Assembly (NCBI GenBank): GCA_000349905.1
Contig: KB722769.1
Location: 197,046-261,045 of the forward strand
Source: Volvariella volvacea V23
Taxonomy: Eukaryota; Basidiomycota; Agaricomycetes; Agaricales; Pluteaceae
DNA length: 64,000 bases
Reading direction: 5' to 3'
Position numbers and translations under genes: made by a program. Of the stretch, positions 25,188 through 36,407 are shown piece by piece. Below the pieces are notes generated by a model. The model was not told where the DNA came from, did no database searches, and was given only the letters and a program-made list of their open reading frames with translations. Position 1 is the first letter of the stretch. Each line of letters starts with the position of its first letter.

Positions 25188-27742
25188 ATGACCAACGGAC
25201 TACCTGCCAATATCACCACCGAGCTCCCCACTTTGGATAGGCTCGGAGTGACGCTCGCAGACGACATCGATGCACGAGCGATTGCTTCCAACTGGTTTTC
25301 CACCTTCGATGAACACGTCCAATCCAACAACATCGACGGCATCATCAATCTCTTTGTCACAGATTGTTGGTGGAGGGATCTCCTCGCCCTCACTTGGGAC
25401 TTTCGAACGTTCAAGGGCCCAAGCGCAATCAAGGCATTCCTATCCGATAGGCTAGCTCTGTCCAAGTTGAGTGGCTTCAAGTTGAGGAGCACCAGCCTTG
25501 AGCGGCCCTTCCCCGACATCGCATGGATCCAGACCTTGTTCGACTTTGAGACCGACGTCGGGATTGGATTTGGCATCGTTCGATTGATCCCTAATCCCAA
25601 CGGGGAGTGGAAAGCACACGTGCTGTTCACCAATTTGGAGGCCCTCAAGGACTTCCCAGAGAAAGTCGGCCGCTTCCGCAGTTACGAATCAAACCATGGC
25701 GAGTGGGAAGAAGGTCGAAAGCGAGAAGCGGAGTTCCGAGATGGAGACCCTTCCGTATTGATAATCGGTGGTGGTCATAACGGTTTGGATTTAGCTGCGC
25801 GGTTGAAGGCATTGGGTGTATCTACCCTCATCGTGGAAAAGAACGAGAAAATCGGCGACAACTGGGCCAAAAGGTATAAGGCTTTGTGTCTACACGATCC
25901 CGTTTGTGAGTAATGACGATGTCTTCATTCGCGATCCTGTACTGACTTGCCTAATTGTGGGGTAACTACGTGGTGTAGGGTATGATCACATGCCGTATCT
26001 GCCGTGCGTACCCCATTCTCCATCAATCTGAATGTGGGTTTACACCCTTTGTATATCTCAGATTCCCCCCGACGTGGCCTGTCTATACCCCTGCTCTCAA
26101 GGTAAGCGAGTCTTAATCATTCTGAGTACTAATGTAAACTGTATTTGGCAGCTAGCGAACTGGTTTCAATATTATGCTGATGCCCTAGAGTTGAACGTTT
26201 GGACGTCTACAACCGCACTCAAGGCATCACAGGACTCTAGTACCAAGAAGTGGCACGTCACAGTTCAGCGTGCAGACGGTACTGAACGTATTTTTGTGGT
26301 CACGCATCTCGTCTTCGCCACTGGATACGCCAGCAATGTTCCTTATTACCCCAAGGTCGACGGTATGGTAAGCCAAGAGATACTGCCTATCTCCGTCGTG
26401 ATCGCCAACCGTTCCGATACACATAGGATAAATTCAAAGGACAGATCCTGCATTCCAGCCAACACAAGAAAGCTACCGACCACGCGGGTAAAAAGGTCGT
26501 TGTGATAGGGTCATGCACCTCAGGTAACGCCTTATGTTGCTTACCAGTGACATTTCCTCACATCCCCCTCCTCCACAGCGCACGACATTTGCAGTGACTA
26601 TTACAAGCACGGAGTCGGCAAGTCATCTTTCTCCTTTAGATCTAGGAGATATTTGTAACGTTCGAAATTCGATGACCAGATGTTACCATGTTCCAGCGTA
26701 GCTCGACATACGTTGTATCAACAGCAGGGTCAAGATTACTCCTTTGTAAGGATATTGTACCCTTTTCGAGGCCCTTACTTACAAAAATGTCTAGCTTCCT
26801 ACTCAGAAAATGGTCCCCCAACGGACATGGCTGATAGGCTAGTTCATTCGTTCCCGTTGTGCATGAATGTTGGTATAGTCCAAAGGACAGCCGCTCAGGT
26901 GGCTGAATTTGACAAGTAAGACCAACGTGATCATATGGAATTGATTAGCTCTTAACTCCTCTCCCTCACGTCTTTAAATTTCGTGATTGAAACTATTAGG
27001 AAACTGCTTGCATCATTGAAGGAGAGAGGGTTCAGAACCAATATGGGCATACTTGAAACGAGTATCTGGTTATTGGTGTTCATTCGACTGGGTGGATATT
27101 ACCTCGGTATGTGCATTCTTTTCTTGGGTGTGAACTGTAGTACTCACTAACATTTTTTACGATCTGCTCATCATTTACAACTGGAATAGATGTTGGCGCC
27201 AGCAAGCTCATTGCAGAAGGCAAGATCAAATTAAAGAACGACAGCCAAATCGCCTCTTTCACTGAAACCGGACTCAAATTCGAAAACGGTAGCGAGCTGG
27301 CTGCCGATGTTGTTCTCTTTGCTACGGGGTACGTCTTCACTTCAAACTGGGAGTGGATTGAGTACTCCATTTGATGATGTGGTCCTAGTCTCGGAGACCC
27401 AGGAGACATTATTCAATCCATCTGTGGCTCCGAAGTTGCTGATAGGTTTGGAAAGGTTTGGGGGCTCAATGATGAAGGTGAAGTTAATGGTTGTTGGAGG
27501 GACTTGAAAGTTGAGGGGCTCTGGTATATGCTTGGTGAGACTTTCGCCAGGATGGTCAAAACAATGAGAACTCAATACGTTTCATACCACAGGAAATCTG
27601 GCAATGTCGAGATTCCATTCGAAGCATGTTGCGTTGCGTGCGTCTTCTAGATATATTTTCGATACCCGTCTGACGCATTTCTACAGAAATTAAGGCACGA
27701 GAAGAGGGCTTATACAACGGGCGATACAGTTTAAATGCGTAA
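25188..27742 (+). CDS. Flavin-dependent monooxygenase (FMO/YUCCA-like) with N-terminal NTF2-like domain
   Basis: Start is ATG 25188 (MTNGLPANITTELPTLDRLG); stop is TAA 27740-27742 after GRYSLNA. Residues about 25-160 look like an NTF2/SnoaL-type cone fold (AIASNWFSTFDEHVQSNNID, then DLLALTWDFRTFKGPSAIKAF). The FAD-binding Rossmann motif VLIIGGGHNGLDLAARLKALG lies at about residues 193-213, with YDHMPYLPFPPTWPVYTPA typical of the fungal group. The NADPH-site motif reads VVVIGSCTSAHDICSDYYKHG, and is followed by MFQRSSTYVVS. A final exon begins after GT at 27637 and completes LQIKAREEGLYNGR. Such enzymes insert one oxygen atom into nitrogen- or sulfur-bearing or carbonyl substrates; the substrate is unknown. 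The second glycine motif has Ser-Cys-Thr instead of a canonical GxGxSA, a form I recall from fungal relatives. At least eight short introns were placed by splice signals. Confidence 0.87.
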
Positions 27743-28885
27743 ATATAGTGACGGAATGAATTGTAGTTGTGAAGACTGTCATGGTTAACGGTCTTCATCA
27801 CTGTTTGAATTTGTACGTACGATCCAAAACTCCCAACGCCACTACCCCCTCCAAAGTTGTCCACTATCTGCTCATGCCCTTCATTCCAATTAAATGCTAA
27901 GCGTGAGTTGCGGATTTATCGGCCTTGATGTCATCCGTCCGAGCGCACGCCCTATAGATTGCATATTGGTGATGCCATCACCATCGAAAGACCCCATTAT
28001 ACCTAAACCGATGAGCGTCATGAAACGGCGAGATGACAGCGAAGCCGTCTTTAACCCCTTTAATACGTCTTATGGCAAATACGTTCACCTTCCCTATCCT
28101 AGGGACATTTCGGTCTCACGATCGTCCCATGGTCGAACCTGTGAATATTCATCTGACTACCAACTTATTGACGTGGACCACTAGATAAGGTAAGCTCACT
28201 GCGCAGCTCTGCAATGGATATGGCCGGGATCCACCCTTGCGTATGGGAGCACTATGAGAGGGATAGTGCTTCTACTTCTCGATGGATGTTTCGGTCGTTG
28301 TTAACAAAAGCTACTTTTTCTGAAGGGCCCAACTTGGCGGATTGCTCGGAAAGATACCTTGCCCTTTTGTTAGAGCTGGAAATGGCAGTGTACTAATATG
28401 TACTAGGTGCGGGTGACAGTGGTTGGGTTGAATCGTATGGGTTACGAATCCAGCTTACACGATACCTGAGCGTGAGATGAAAATTGGCAACGAGGCCGTC
28501 AGTGCATGATAGCCGGCAGAGAAGGAGGTTTTCCTCAAAGGAGTATTGTTAAGGGAGGAGATACATTGAGGGCCAGTGCCAATGGTATTTCTTGACCACA
28601 CGGCGTAATGTGTTCTGTAGAAGAATTCAGGGTTGGGATATATGTTTATTTCGCTGTTTATATAGAGCCGTCATTTCTTTAAAGTCAACGAACTCTGCAG
28701 CCCTCTCACTAACACTACCGCTCAAGGATTGCATTAGGCCTTGTTAGGCGCCACTTCAAAGCGCCCGTTATTTTTCGTAAAAGGGAAACCAAGAGAAACG
28801 GAGGTTGTGATGGCAGCGCAGACAAGCCGGGTCACACAGTCACGCGAATGACCTGCTGTGGTCTTGAAGCTGTGAGAGCTCTTCG
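27743..28885. other. Gene-poor region with possible remnant frames
   Basis: The region follows the monooxygenase gene and precedes the intact F-box gene. The minus strand has a protein-like stretch (about 27900-27700, HEQIVDNFGGGSGVGSFGSY), and the plus strand has a 96-codon frame (27894-28184). They overlap, so at most one is real; neither shows a known domain or a convincing start. A 60-codon plus frame (28214-28396) is also unexplained. The segment 28400-28880 shows nothing coding and is the F-box upstream region. Confidence 0.4.
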
Positions 28886-30474
28886 ATGGACTCCAATAAC
28901 AAGGACGCGATGAAAGTAAGCATCAAGTGCAGACGCAACCAGTAATCTGGGCTAATTCGTCTCCGCTAAAACGCTTACAGGACATCGAAGAACTCCCAGA
29001 TGACGTCCTTCTTTACCTATTCCCGCATTGTATGACGGAGAGTTGGACGGTGCCGCCTTCTATCGCAGACCCTAGAATCATCCTTCCTCAAGTCAGTAGG
29101 AGGTGGAGGCAGCTTCTTCATGACAGGTGCCCCGATATCTGGACAAGGTTCTCCATGTCGAGCCCTGGACCTTCATATCATTTTAAAGCAAACTTTGATA
29201 ACTGGGTTAATCGTGCACAATCCCTTCCTTTGACGTTTGCCTGTCGTGGTGTTACCATAACTAACCAACCCTGGCTGCAAAGGGCGGCCCATAAAACATA
29301 CCCAGGAAGAGGTTTGCATCCATTGGGCGACATCCTAATCCCGTATGCTTCGCGTTTTGGCGCGTTGAATTTAGCTATATCCCCCTCAATTGCAGAGGGA
29401 ATCTTCCTCTCTAACAATTTGGCATTCCCACTGCTTGATTCACTAAACTTGCTCGTTCTGGGATTCCCAAGAGAACCGCCTGGAAGGTCATTCGATCCCA
29501 AACACATCCCGGAATATTTTCGGGCTGCTGCCAACCAACCTGTATACCCCAAGCTGCAGCGGGTGACATGGGTTTTGCGAAATCCAGGCCACCGACTCAC
29601 TTGTGGTTATCCTGCGTGTCAAAACCCGCTCTCAAGTGTTTCAAGCAAGATTCCTTGGACGCAACTTACGCACCTCGATATTTTTGGACCTGAACGAGGT
29701 GCCCTCAAACTCATAGAGTTGTGCAAAGACTCTCTGCAGCAACTCAGCGTTGGCGTCATCTATTTCATACAAGATACACCTTCAGATAATGTGCTCCACT
29801 TTCCACAGCGATTTGCCTTATCGCGCCTCAAGTCGCTCACGCTTTGCCGCCATCACAACCAGTCCTCACCATCATCACTTACCAACTTTCTGGACAGCAT
29901 CGTGACCCCAAAGTTGGTCTCTATCTGCGTAGATGGGACCTGTCCATTCGAAGCCATTCAACGCTTGTTCGAACGCTCATCTTGTAACATCACGACACTC
30001 TGCATCCCAAACCCATGTACCGATTCACCCGATGGCGCGTATGAAGGAGGAATGCTAGGAAGAGTTCTTCAACTTCCCCATGCGTCGTCTCTGGAACGAT
30101 TGAAGGTCGCTGCCTTTCCTGGGACACGACTCTCATCCGACTTGCTACAATGTCTATCGACGACAGAGATCACTCCAAGTCTGAAGTATCTTGAGTTTGA
30201 TTTCCTGATGAGCAAGATGCAAGAAATAAAGGGGCAATCAGGATACCTCGAACAAATATTCTCCGTGGTCGGGGGAAGGAACTCTATCATCCGCGCATCA
30301 CAGTCTACAGATTCGCCTTGTCCAAGTCGTTCGTTCACTCCCCTTCGCAGCCTCTTAATCCGTTCTTCCCCCAGCCTGCACGCCCAGATCAGGCTCGTCT
30401 TTAGGTCTCTCGAGCCTAAAACCGATTTGAAGGAGCTTATGATCGTGGACTTGATAGAGCTTCCGGTGGCCTAG
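28886..30474 (+). CDS. F-box protein with C-terminal repeat-like region
   Basis: Exon 1 (28886-28915) encodes MDSNNKDAMK. The intron 28916-28980 (GTAAGC..TTACAG) joins it to DIEELPDDVLLYLFPHC, giving a 507-residue protein ending at TAG 30472-30474. The start was chosen because the long uninterrupted frame has no ATG before the F-box, and the short leader exon splices in phase. Residues about 11-75 form the F-box-like segment (PDDVLLYLF, then RRWRQLLHDRCPDIWTRF). The remainder has repeated Leu-rich patterns such as IPWTQLTHLDIFG, LSRLKSLTLCRH and TPSLKYLEFDF, resembling degenerate leucine-rich repeats of agaricomycete F-box families. By family knowledge it would bind Skp1 and recruit a substrate to an SCF ubiquitin ligase; no target can be named. 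It is the intact paralogue of the broken copy at 11.1-12.5 kb, in opposite orientation. Confidence 0.82.
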
Positions 30475-30638
30475 CCTCTGTAGCATATCTACCGTAACGC
30501 TCGTAGAGGGTATGACAATCCAATCCATCTGTGCTTTAGCTTTCTGTATAACAAATGCACTCGCCTGTAACTTGACAACACGAATTCCATAAATAAATGA
30601 GGAAAAGGGGGATGTCAACAATAATTAATGATAACATA

Positions 30639-32904
30639 TCATCTATCCTGGTGTTCAACTGACGATCTACTGTCACCACACTGAGAAGACCTTTCGCGTT
30701 CGACATGCATAGCCAACTTAATCCAACACCTGTGGTCAGGTGGTCCGCAATCAACAAGTCCAGCGTCACGAGCAGCTTCTACGTAATCTCTAAACTTGCC
30801 CTTGTATGGAGACGGGCTCATAGCCCTCACCTTCTGCAAGGTTTCCAACCACCCAAGGCGATCCCTTCCCGCCGCTCTCGCCTCCTCGAGGACTAAAGAA
30901 AGGGGTTTAAAATCGTAGTTCATGCGTTCCTTCATCGTATTTTTTGATGTTGCCAAATGGATATTTTCACTGTCGAGGGTGATCCGTTCTCGAACCTGGA
31001 CACGCAGATGCCCTCGACCGAGGTGTGCGAGTGCACTGGTAACTCTTGGGCCTGTTGATTCAGAATGCCGAGTGTCCTGTGATTGCTGTTTGGGCTTCAC
31101 TACGAGGCCAGAAGGAGCAAATATGATAGCTTGACCAGCCTGAAGGTCGGCGGTCTAAATATGGGGTGATATTTAATTTCGGGAACATAACAAATAGTGA
31201 GTGTATCTACCTCGGGGAGGAGTCCTTTTTGACCAACGGAAGTATGTTGGGAAAGATGAAGCCATTCAAGCGACGGTAAGCGGTGGGCCATTATAAAGGA
31301 GCTCAGCTCTACGAAGTTGGGTGGGACTATGGACGGATCTTGGGTCGATATAAGAATTCTGGCGTTAAGTTGCTGCTTCTGTTCGGCGGCCAAGAGTAAG
31401 GATTCTGTCAACTTTTTGGAACCGCTATTACTTCCTAGGTACTGTCGAGATAGTGAGAAGAGAACGAGTGGAGGCGAGGTTTTTGGGGCAGCGACATACC
31501 TTATGAGCATCGTCAAGCACTACACAGACCTGCATTAGCGTGATGTGGCCAAAAAGCAAAGGCAAGATCATACCAATGAGTTTTCCATCGTCAAGACTTT
31601 TTTGGAGGAAGACCTCGAGGACCACGTTGAAGAAGCCGCACACCGAAGATGAGTCCATGAGCGGAGAAGATAGGCTAGGCGCATATAACTCATGCTCAGA
31701 ATGATGAATGGTCAGTAAGAGACACGCACTCACTCAATTATCGTCAAATGACCGGGCTTGAAATATGCAGATACGCAGTTTTTCTCATTTCCGTCCTCTA
31801 GACAAGATTCCAACAGTGCACGCCGTAACTCAAGCATTACCCTATCCTTGGAGAGCAGGTTATTCTCTGCCAGCTTTTGACAGAATTCTTGATACGAAAA
31901 GGTCTTCATCGTCTGGGTAATACTTCGTATGATAGACAGAATGACCTCCACATAAAAAGGAATGTCTGGGATCCTATTAAAGGACATCTACGGCTCTTTG
32001 GCTAGGGACATACCGTGACTATCATCACCACTCACAATTGACGTTACACTTTTGTTTTTGGTATATTTAGGAGAGAAGTAAAGCGGCTTGATCTTCACGT
32101 TTGGAAGGCCTGCATAGACACCTTTCGCCTCTTTGACACACATTGGCCTGATCTCATATCAATACAGTGGAAAGGGAAAAAATATCGGAGGAAAAACAAA
32201 CGGAACAAAAACCGTGACGATTGGGGGAGTTGCTGTGTCAGCGCAAGATGGATTGAGTGCGGACAAGTAAGCAGCCTCGCATGGCTTTCGTTGCCGTCCT
32301 TCAGTCATCGAGTCAAAGTGAAAACTAAGCATACCCTTGTCAGCATCAAACTGTAAGGTTTTAGCTCAAGATGGGTATTTACGCGATTGCACTTAGGGGT
32401 TTGGGCAAGGATCCCAGATGCCAATCCTTCACCAAGCAATTCTCCATCAGCACAGAGGTCGACTGAATCTTCCCCGATCCCTATGCAAGAGTGAATGCCG
32501 GACTGTATAGATGTATTTTCTTGACATACCTTTAGCCCACAGATAACGGCACTGAACGGTACATTGCTGTTGATATACAGCTCAGGCGAGGTGACTTGCT
32601 GTTCGACCCCATTAACAGCCTGCGAGATTAGGCGACCATACAGGGAAAGCTGAGGCCCACGTCGCGGCCCAAGCATTTTTGCAGCATCTCCAGTAATTAA
32701 GGGAGCTGCTTTGTAACTTTGACTGGTGGTCTTGGGGGTTTGATTGGTGGTAACTTCTACCCCAGTGCTTGCGGGTCGTCCTGCGCTGCCGTTTGACCTT
32801 GTACTATGACTGCGAATAATCAAACAGCTTCGAAATAACGATAACTCTTGAAGTAAGATTGAATGAGTAGGTTGAAGACGAGATACGATAGTGAGAGCCA
32901 ACAT
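30639..32904 (-). CDS. Predicted P-loop ATPase with altered Walker A and LOTUS-like C-terminal domain
   Basis: Stop is TGA 30639-30641; the start is put at ATG 32902-32904 but is uncertain. The joined exons read: SPELYINSNVPFSAVICGLK; intron; GSGKIQSTSVLMENCLVK (Walker A region, about 32485); FHFDSMTEGRQRKPCEAAY; VKIKPLYFSPKYTKN; a helical stretch ending KPGHLTII; VCVVLDDAHK (Walker B-like, about 31530); then ARILISTQDPSIVPPNFVEL (sensor-like) and AGQAIIFAPSGLVV. The order matches a fungal ATPase family I recall with GSGKS and LDEAHK motifs. The C-terminal 75 or so residues (FKPLSLVLEEARAAGRDRLG, then GKFRDYVEAARDAGLVDCG) resemble an OST-HTH/LOTUS winged helix, a domain that binds RNA in other proteins. 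The Walker A Ser/Thr is Ile here and Walker B has DD rather than DE, so ATP hydrolysis may be weakened. Function is unknown; at least six introns are needed. Confidence 0.68.
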
Positions 32905-33714
32905 ACTGGAGGGGCAGGGATGTCAATCACTAGTCATTCGGTACTTTAATTACAGACGGTCCTAATTTTGGGGCGATGATCCTCGGCCTCCGTAATCTAG
33001 GAATTTCGCTGTGGTGAAGAGAACGGACATAGTGCTTAAGAAGATCTTGTCGGATTTGCAAAATCAAACTACTTCGACTCCGTCAGTGCATTTCTGCTTC
33101 GAATATTGAATTAAGGTCTTTCAACCAAAGTTCTCAATCAATACCTTATTTGAGCATTGAAGCGAATAGGGATCCAAGCCCGCCACCTAAACTGAGGCCT
33201 CTCACGCTTGTAGGCACTGCGAGCGATCCCGGAGGTCAGGCGTGAGTGACGATGGTGGAGAGGAGTGATATCGAGAACCGGAATTTTTAGAAATTCGAAT
33301 TAACCACTCCCCATGCTCTAAACATACTGACAAGGAACCTCTAGATCGCCCTCTTCTAACAGAATCTAATACACTTTATTGGCTCCCGTACAAGTGAATT
33401 CAAAATTCAGGCCAGCTCACCTGATTATAGGCATGGTATTGATACTCGCAGAAGAAGGGATGCAGAACACGTTGCCCTTCCTGTCTCGAATATTTGAAAT
33501 TTGCCAGGGAACCTCCTTCTGCGTCGGAGTAGCCAGAAAACACAACGGAGTTCATCGCACGTGGCCTCAGCTGAGTTTCAAACTGGTTTTGCTCCGAGCC
33601 CGACGGCAAGACTTTCTAGGGGCAATATGTCAACATGCGATGGTCACAGCTCGTAGAAGCAAAGACACGTTCCATCTCAAATACGGAGTGAGGTTTCCTG
33701 ATGGTTCGTGGCTG
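32905..33714. other. Unassigned upstream region
   Basis: This stretch holds the upstream region of the ATPase gene and no gene that can be supported. A 141-codon plus-strand frame (33379-33804) contains a protein-like segment (TFHLKYGVRFPDGSWLIQAG) that ends at a GTAAG donor-like site at 33724. It could be an exon of an unrecognised gene or a remnant. Confidence 0.35.
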
Positions 33715-34383
33715 ATTCAAGCTGGTAAGCCCAATTCAATTTGCTCAATTTTAAATTTCTCCTCAGCTGCACTCGCGCTCATTTTCATCATACCCAGTGC
33801 TTAACCCATCTTACCTGACACATCCCCATCGGAAGACACAGCCATAGCGCAACATCGAGTTACTGATGGCATATCAACCACCATGCAACTCTTATGGTGT
33901 TAAAGTGGCTTATTGCCAATAATTGGTTTGGTTTGGTCTCCTCAATCCTTTCTTATTCGATTTCGTGCGTCATTCATGATAATTGCGATACTCAAATTTA
34001 GGGTGAACACTATATTGCTCATCTGATGAAGTGGCAGAAGGAATGGAATTTGTTGCGCATGATGATATCCAGCTTAAGGACCTAAGGATGTTAGGGAAAC
34101 GATTCGCCAAGGATTACGGAGCCACAAACGATTCCACGGCAGACAATCAGATGACTATATCCTGATTTGTACATGTAAGATTCCTTTCATGCGTGCAGAG
34201 TAGCTCTCGTGATAATCGGTGTGCATTACAGGTATGAATACCATCTTGATCTAACCACTGCATTTGTAACAATGCTAGTGTTCTAGCGTGTTCTATCTTG
34301 CTCCCTGCACAGTTCCCCATCCGTCTTGGGTCTTTATTGCCCCAAAAATGCACCCCAAGATGGGCAGTAAGGGACCAGTCGTG

Positions 34384-34390
34384 TATAAAA
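34384..34390 (+). promoter_or_regulatory. TATA box of the first 126-residue protein gene
   Basis: TATAAAA lies 142 bases before the ATG at 34526. The same element lies 140 bases before the ATG of the second copy, and both are followed by a similar leader (AAGCCCCAG) and a possible 5'-UTR intron with a GCAGGTGAAT or ACAGGTAAAC donor. Confidence 0.65.
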
Positions 34391-34525
34391 TAGCTCAGTC
34401 TACCAGGTAGGACTCTCAAGCCCCAGTTTCTACTCGAGCTTCCCACTCCGTGCAGGTGAATACTCCCCAACGTCATTCTTGATCTCCGGGCTCATTAATC
34501 GCCTTCTAGTACAGAGCGTATTACC

Positions 34526-34906
34526 ATGATTTTCCATACCGGCAGCGAGCTCATCGTTATCACCCGTGGTCGGGGTAACCTTCATCTTTTATCCTGGCAA
34601 AGCAATGGCGGCATACGTAACCACGTCGGTGCTATCCCCACGGAAAATAGTGGAACCACACGATTTTTAATCGGGTTCAGTCACACCTTCGAACGTTTTT
34701 CATTCTTTTGGGATGGACAGGGCGAGGCTGTCTATCAAATCGGCAACAGGTTGGAGAGGAAACCTGTCGGTAAGAATTGGCATTCGGCGAGTACAGTTAA
34801 CTGGGGTTCGTCTGAAGTGACGAACACGAATGTCACTGGCCAGGTCGAGAGCGCAGTTGTTAGGGACAGGGCCACTACCGCGTTCATCATTCCCGATAAT
34901 GTCTAA
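34526..34906 (+). CDS. Unknown 126-residue protein, tandem copy 1
   Basis: A single uninterrupted exon from ATG 34526 to TAA 34904-34906. The protein has no signal peptide and no obvious membrane span. It is rich in aromatic and beta-forming residues, with short polar motifs such as SELIVITRGRGNLHLLSWQS, FERFSFFWDGQGEAVYQIGN and SASTVNWGSSEV, and ends in TTAFIIPDN-V. The pattern of beta strands with Trp/Gly turns resembles small fungal carbohydrate-binding or lectin-like folds, but no family could be named, so the function is left open. The gene has a TATA box and leader shared with its neighbour. About 70 percent of residues are conserved between the two copies, while third codon positions differ often. 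That supports selection on the protein and real coding status. Confidence 0.78.
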   Translation: MIFHTGSELIVITRGRGNLHLLSWQSNGGIRNHVGAIPTENSGTTRFLIGFSHTFERFSFFWDGQGEAVYQIGNRLERKPVGKNWHSASTVNWGSSEVTNTNVTGQVESAVVRDRATTAFIIPDNV

Positions 34907-34980
34907 ACCATGTATCGGCACAAATGTACTTTTAGTATTTTGGATATGTGACACCTATTGGATTATGATACGTGATTGAA

Positions 34981-36026
34981 TTCAATTTGGCGATCATAAT
35001 GCGTAAAGTGACCCTCTCTTTAGTTTCTCTATTGCAGAAATGCGCTGAGAAAAGCAGTCGAGTCACTAGGCGATAGGAAAGATATGAACTTAATAGTGAA
35101 CCTATATCACCCCTCTTCAGAGGTCACAAGAATTTCATAAACTGCCGCTCAGACCTTTTTGCACCCCAAATCCACGAGTCGCATGCTCGTGGAAGAAAGG
35201 CTCCGGAAAGTTTGCCATTAGAGGTTCTCGGGGTTGCAAAACCACCGGATGGCTTTCGGGGCCTTTACTGGTGATTGCAACTTATTCAAGTTGGTAAGGC
35301 AGTACATCAACTCCATTTGTGCGATTCCCTGCTTGTATTGCGCTCATATCGTTCTTCCAAGTGCTTTATTACCTCTATTTCACCCACCCCAAGGCCAGAC
35401 ACAGCCATGGCCCAACGTCGAGTTTCCGGCGGGACACCTCCATCATCGATTCACCTTCTATCCTTAAACGCCTCTCTGAGTTAGTGCGTCATTTGTGACA
35501 GCTGCAACTTCTAAATCCAAAGATGGATGTTAGATTGGTCATTTGATACAGTGGCAGGAGACATGGAATTCGTCGCGAATGATGATGCCCAGCTTAAGAC
35601 CCCAAAATGGTAAGAGAATTCATTGCGGGTTGTGAACTAGATTTACGAGCGATTTAAAGCAGAGAGTCGGATATCTGTACTCGAACTCAAACGTGTGGTA
35701 CAGTATCTCCTTTAGGCACGTTTAACAGCTCTGCAAGTAGTCGGCTTACACCGCAGGATGAGTTCTACATCCTACATTAGTAACACTGGAAGTTGCGCCT
35801 TATTCCCATTTCAAGCTCACTCATCTTGATTCATAGCCCTCAAACTCCAAAACGACCACCAGGGGATCCTAAGCAAGTCGGTTGTGTATAAAATGGTTCA
35901 ATCTACGAGTCCAAACTTTCAAGCCCCAGCTTGAGCTCTCCTCTCTGTACAGGTAAACTTCCCACCACACTATTCCCAACGCTTCGACAGATTAGCTGTC
36001 TTCTAGCACAGACACCGCGCATTGCT
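34981..36026 (+). other. Spacer and duplicated upstream region of the second copy
   Basis: The first part (34981-35284) shows no gene. From about 35285 it is the second copy of the duplicated upstream region described for 33715-34525. Short frames at 35234-35467 and 35275-35484 have no counterpart preserved in the first copy, so they are not considered genes. Confidence 0.55.
35887..35893 (+). promoter_or_regulatory. TATA box of the second 126-residue protein gene
   Basis: TATAAAA lies 140 bases upstream of the ATG at 36027, matching the placement in the first copy. The downstream leader contains TTTCAAGCCCCAG, also conserved. Confidence 0.65.
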
Positions 36027-36407
36027 ATGATCTTCCAGTCTGGTAGCGAACTCATCGTCATCACCCGTGGCCCGGGTAGCATTCATCTTCTAAATTGGCA
36101 AAGCAACGGCCGTCTAACAAATAACGTTGCCTCCATCCCCACGAGCAACTCCGGGATTACGAGATATATAATCGGGTTCAGTCACACCTACGAGCGCTTT
36201 TCGTTCTATTGGGATGGACAGGGCGAGGCCGTTTACCAAATCGGCAATAGGTTGGAGAGAACACCTGTCGGAAGGAGTTGGCAGTCGTCGAGTACTGTTA
36301 ATTGGGGCGCTTCGGAGATAACAACTACGAATGTCGCCGGTCTTGTTGAGGCTGTAGGTAGTTGGAGGACGACTCCTACTGCGTTTATCATCCCTGACAA
36401 TATCTAA
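36027..36407 (+). CDS. Unknown 126-residue protein, tandem copy 2
   Basis: A single exon from ATG 36027 to TAA 36405-36407. The frame stays open upstream to 35931, but the ATG at 36027 matches the start of copy 1 and lies after the conserved leader. Shared segments with copy 1 are SGSELIVITRG, SFYWDGQGEAVYQIGNRLER, the STVNWG motif and the C-terminal TAFIIPDN. Variable parts are the loop after the first strand and the region before the C-terminus (AGLVEAVGSWRTTP here). Same length and same gene structure as copy 1. Function unknown; a soluble beta-rich binding protein is a reasonable but unproven guess. Confidence 0.78.
   Translation: MIFQSGSELIVITRGPGSIHLLNWQSNGRLTNNVASIPTSNSGITRYIIGFSHTYERFSFYWDGQGEAVYQIGNRLERTPVGRSWQSSSTVNWGASEITTTNVAGLVEAVGSWRTTPTAFIIPDNI

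Larger units (their letters stand above)
33715..34980 (+). repeat. Tandem segmental duplication, copy 1
   Basis: The segment from the CAAGCTGGTAAG near 33718 to about 34980 matches 35285-36480 with an offset close to 1500 bases. Shared landmarks include ACACAGCCAT-GCNCAAC-TCGAG (33838 and 35398), ATGATGATATCCAGCTTAAG versus ATGATGATGCCCAGCTTAAG (34060 and 35581), the TATAAAAT box, the CTCAAGCCCCAG leader, the coding region and the start of the 3' flank. The copies differ by substitutions and small indels. The whole transcription unit was therefore duplicated, not just the coding part. Confidence 0.8.
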
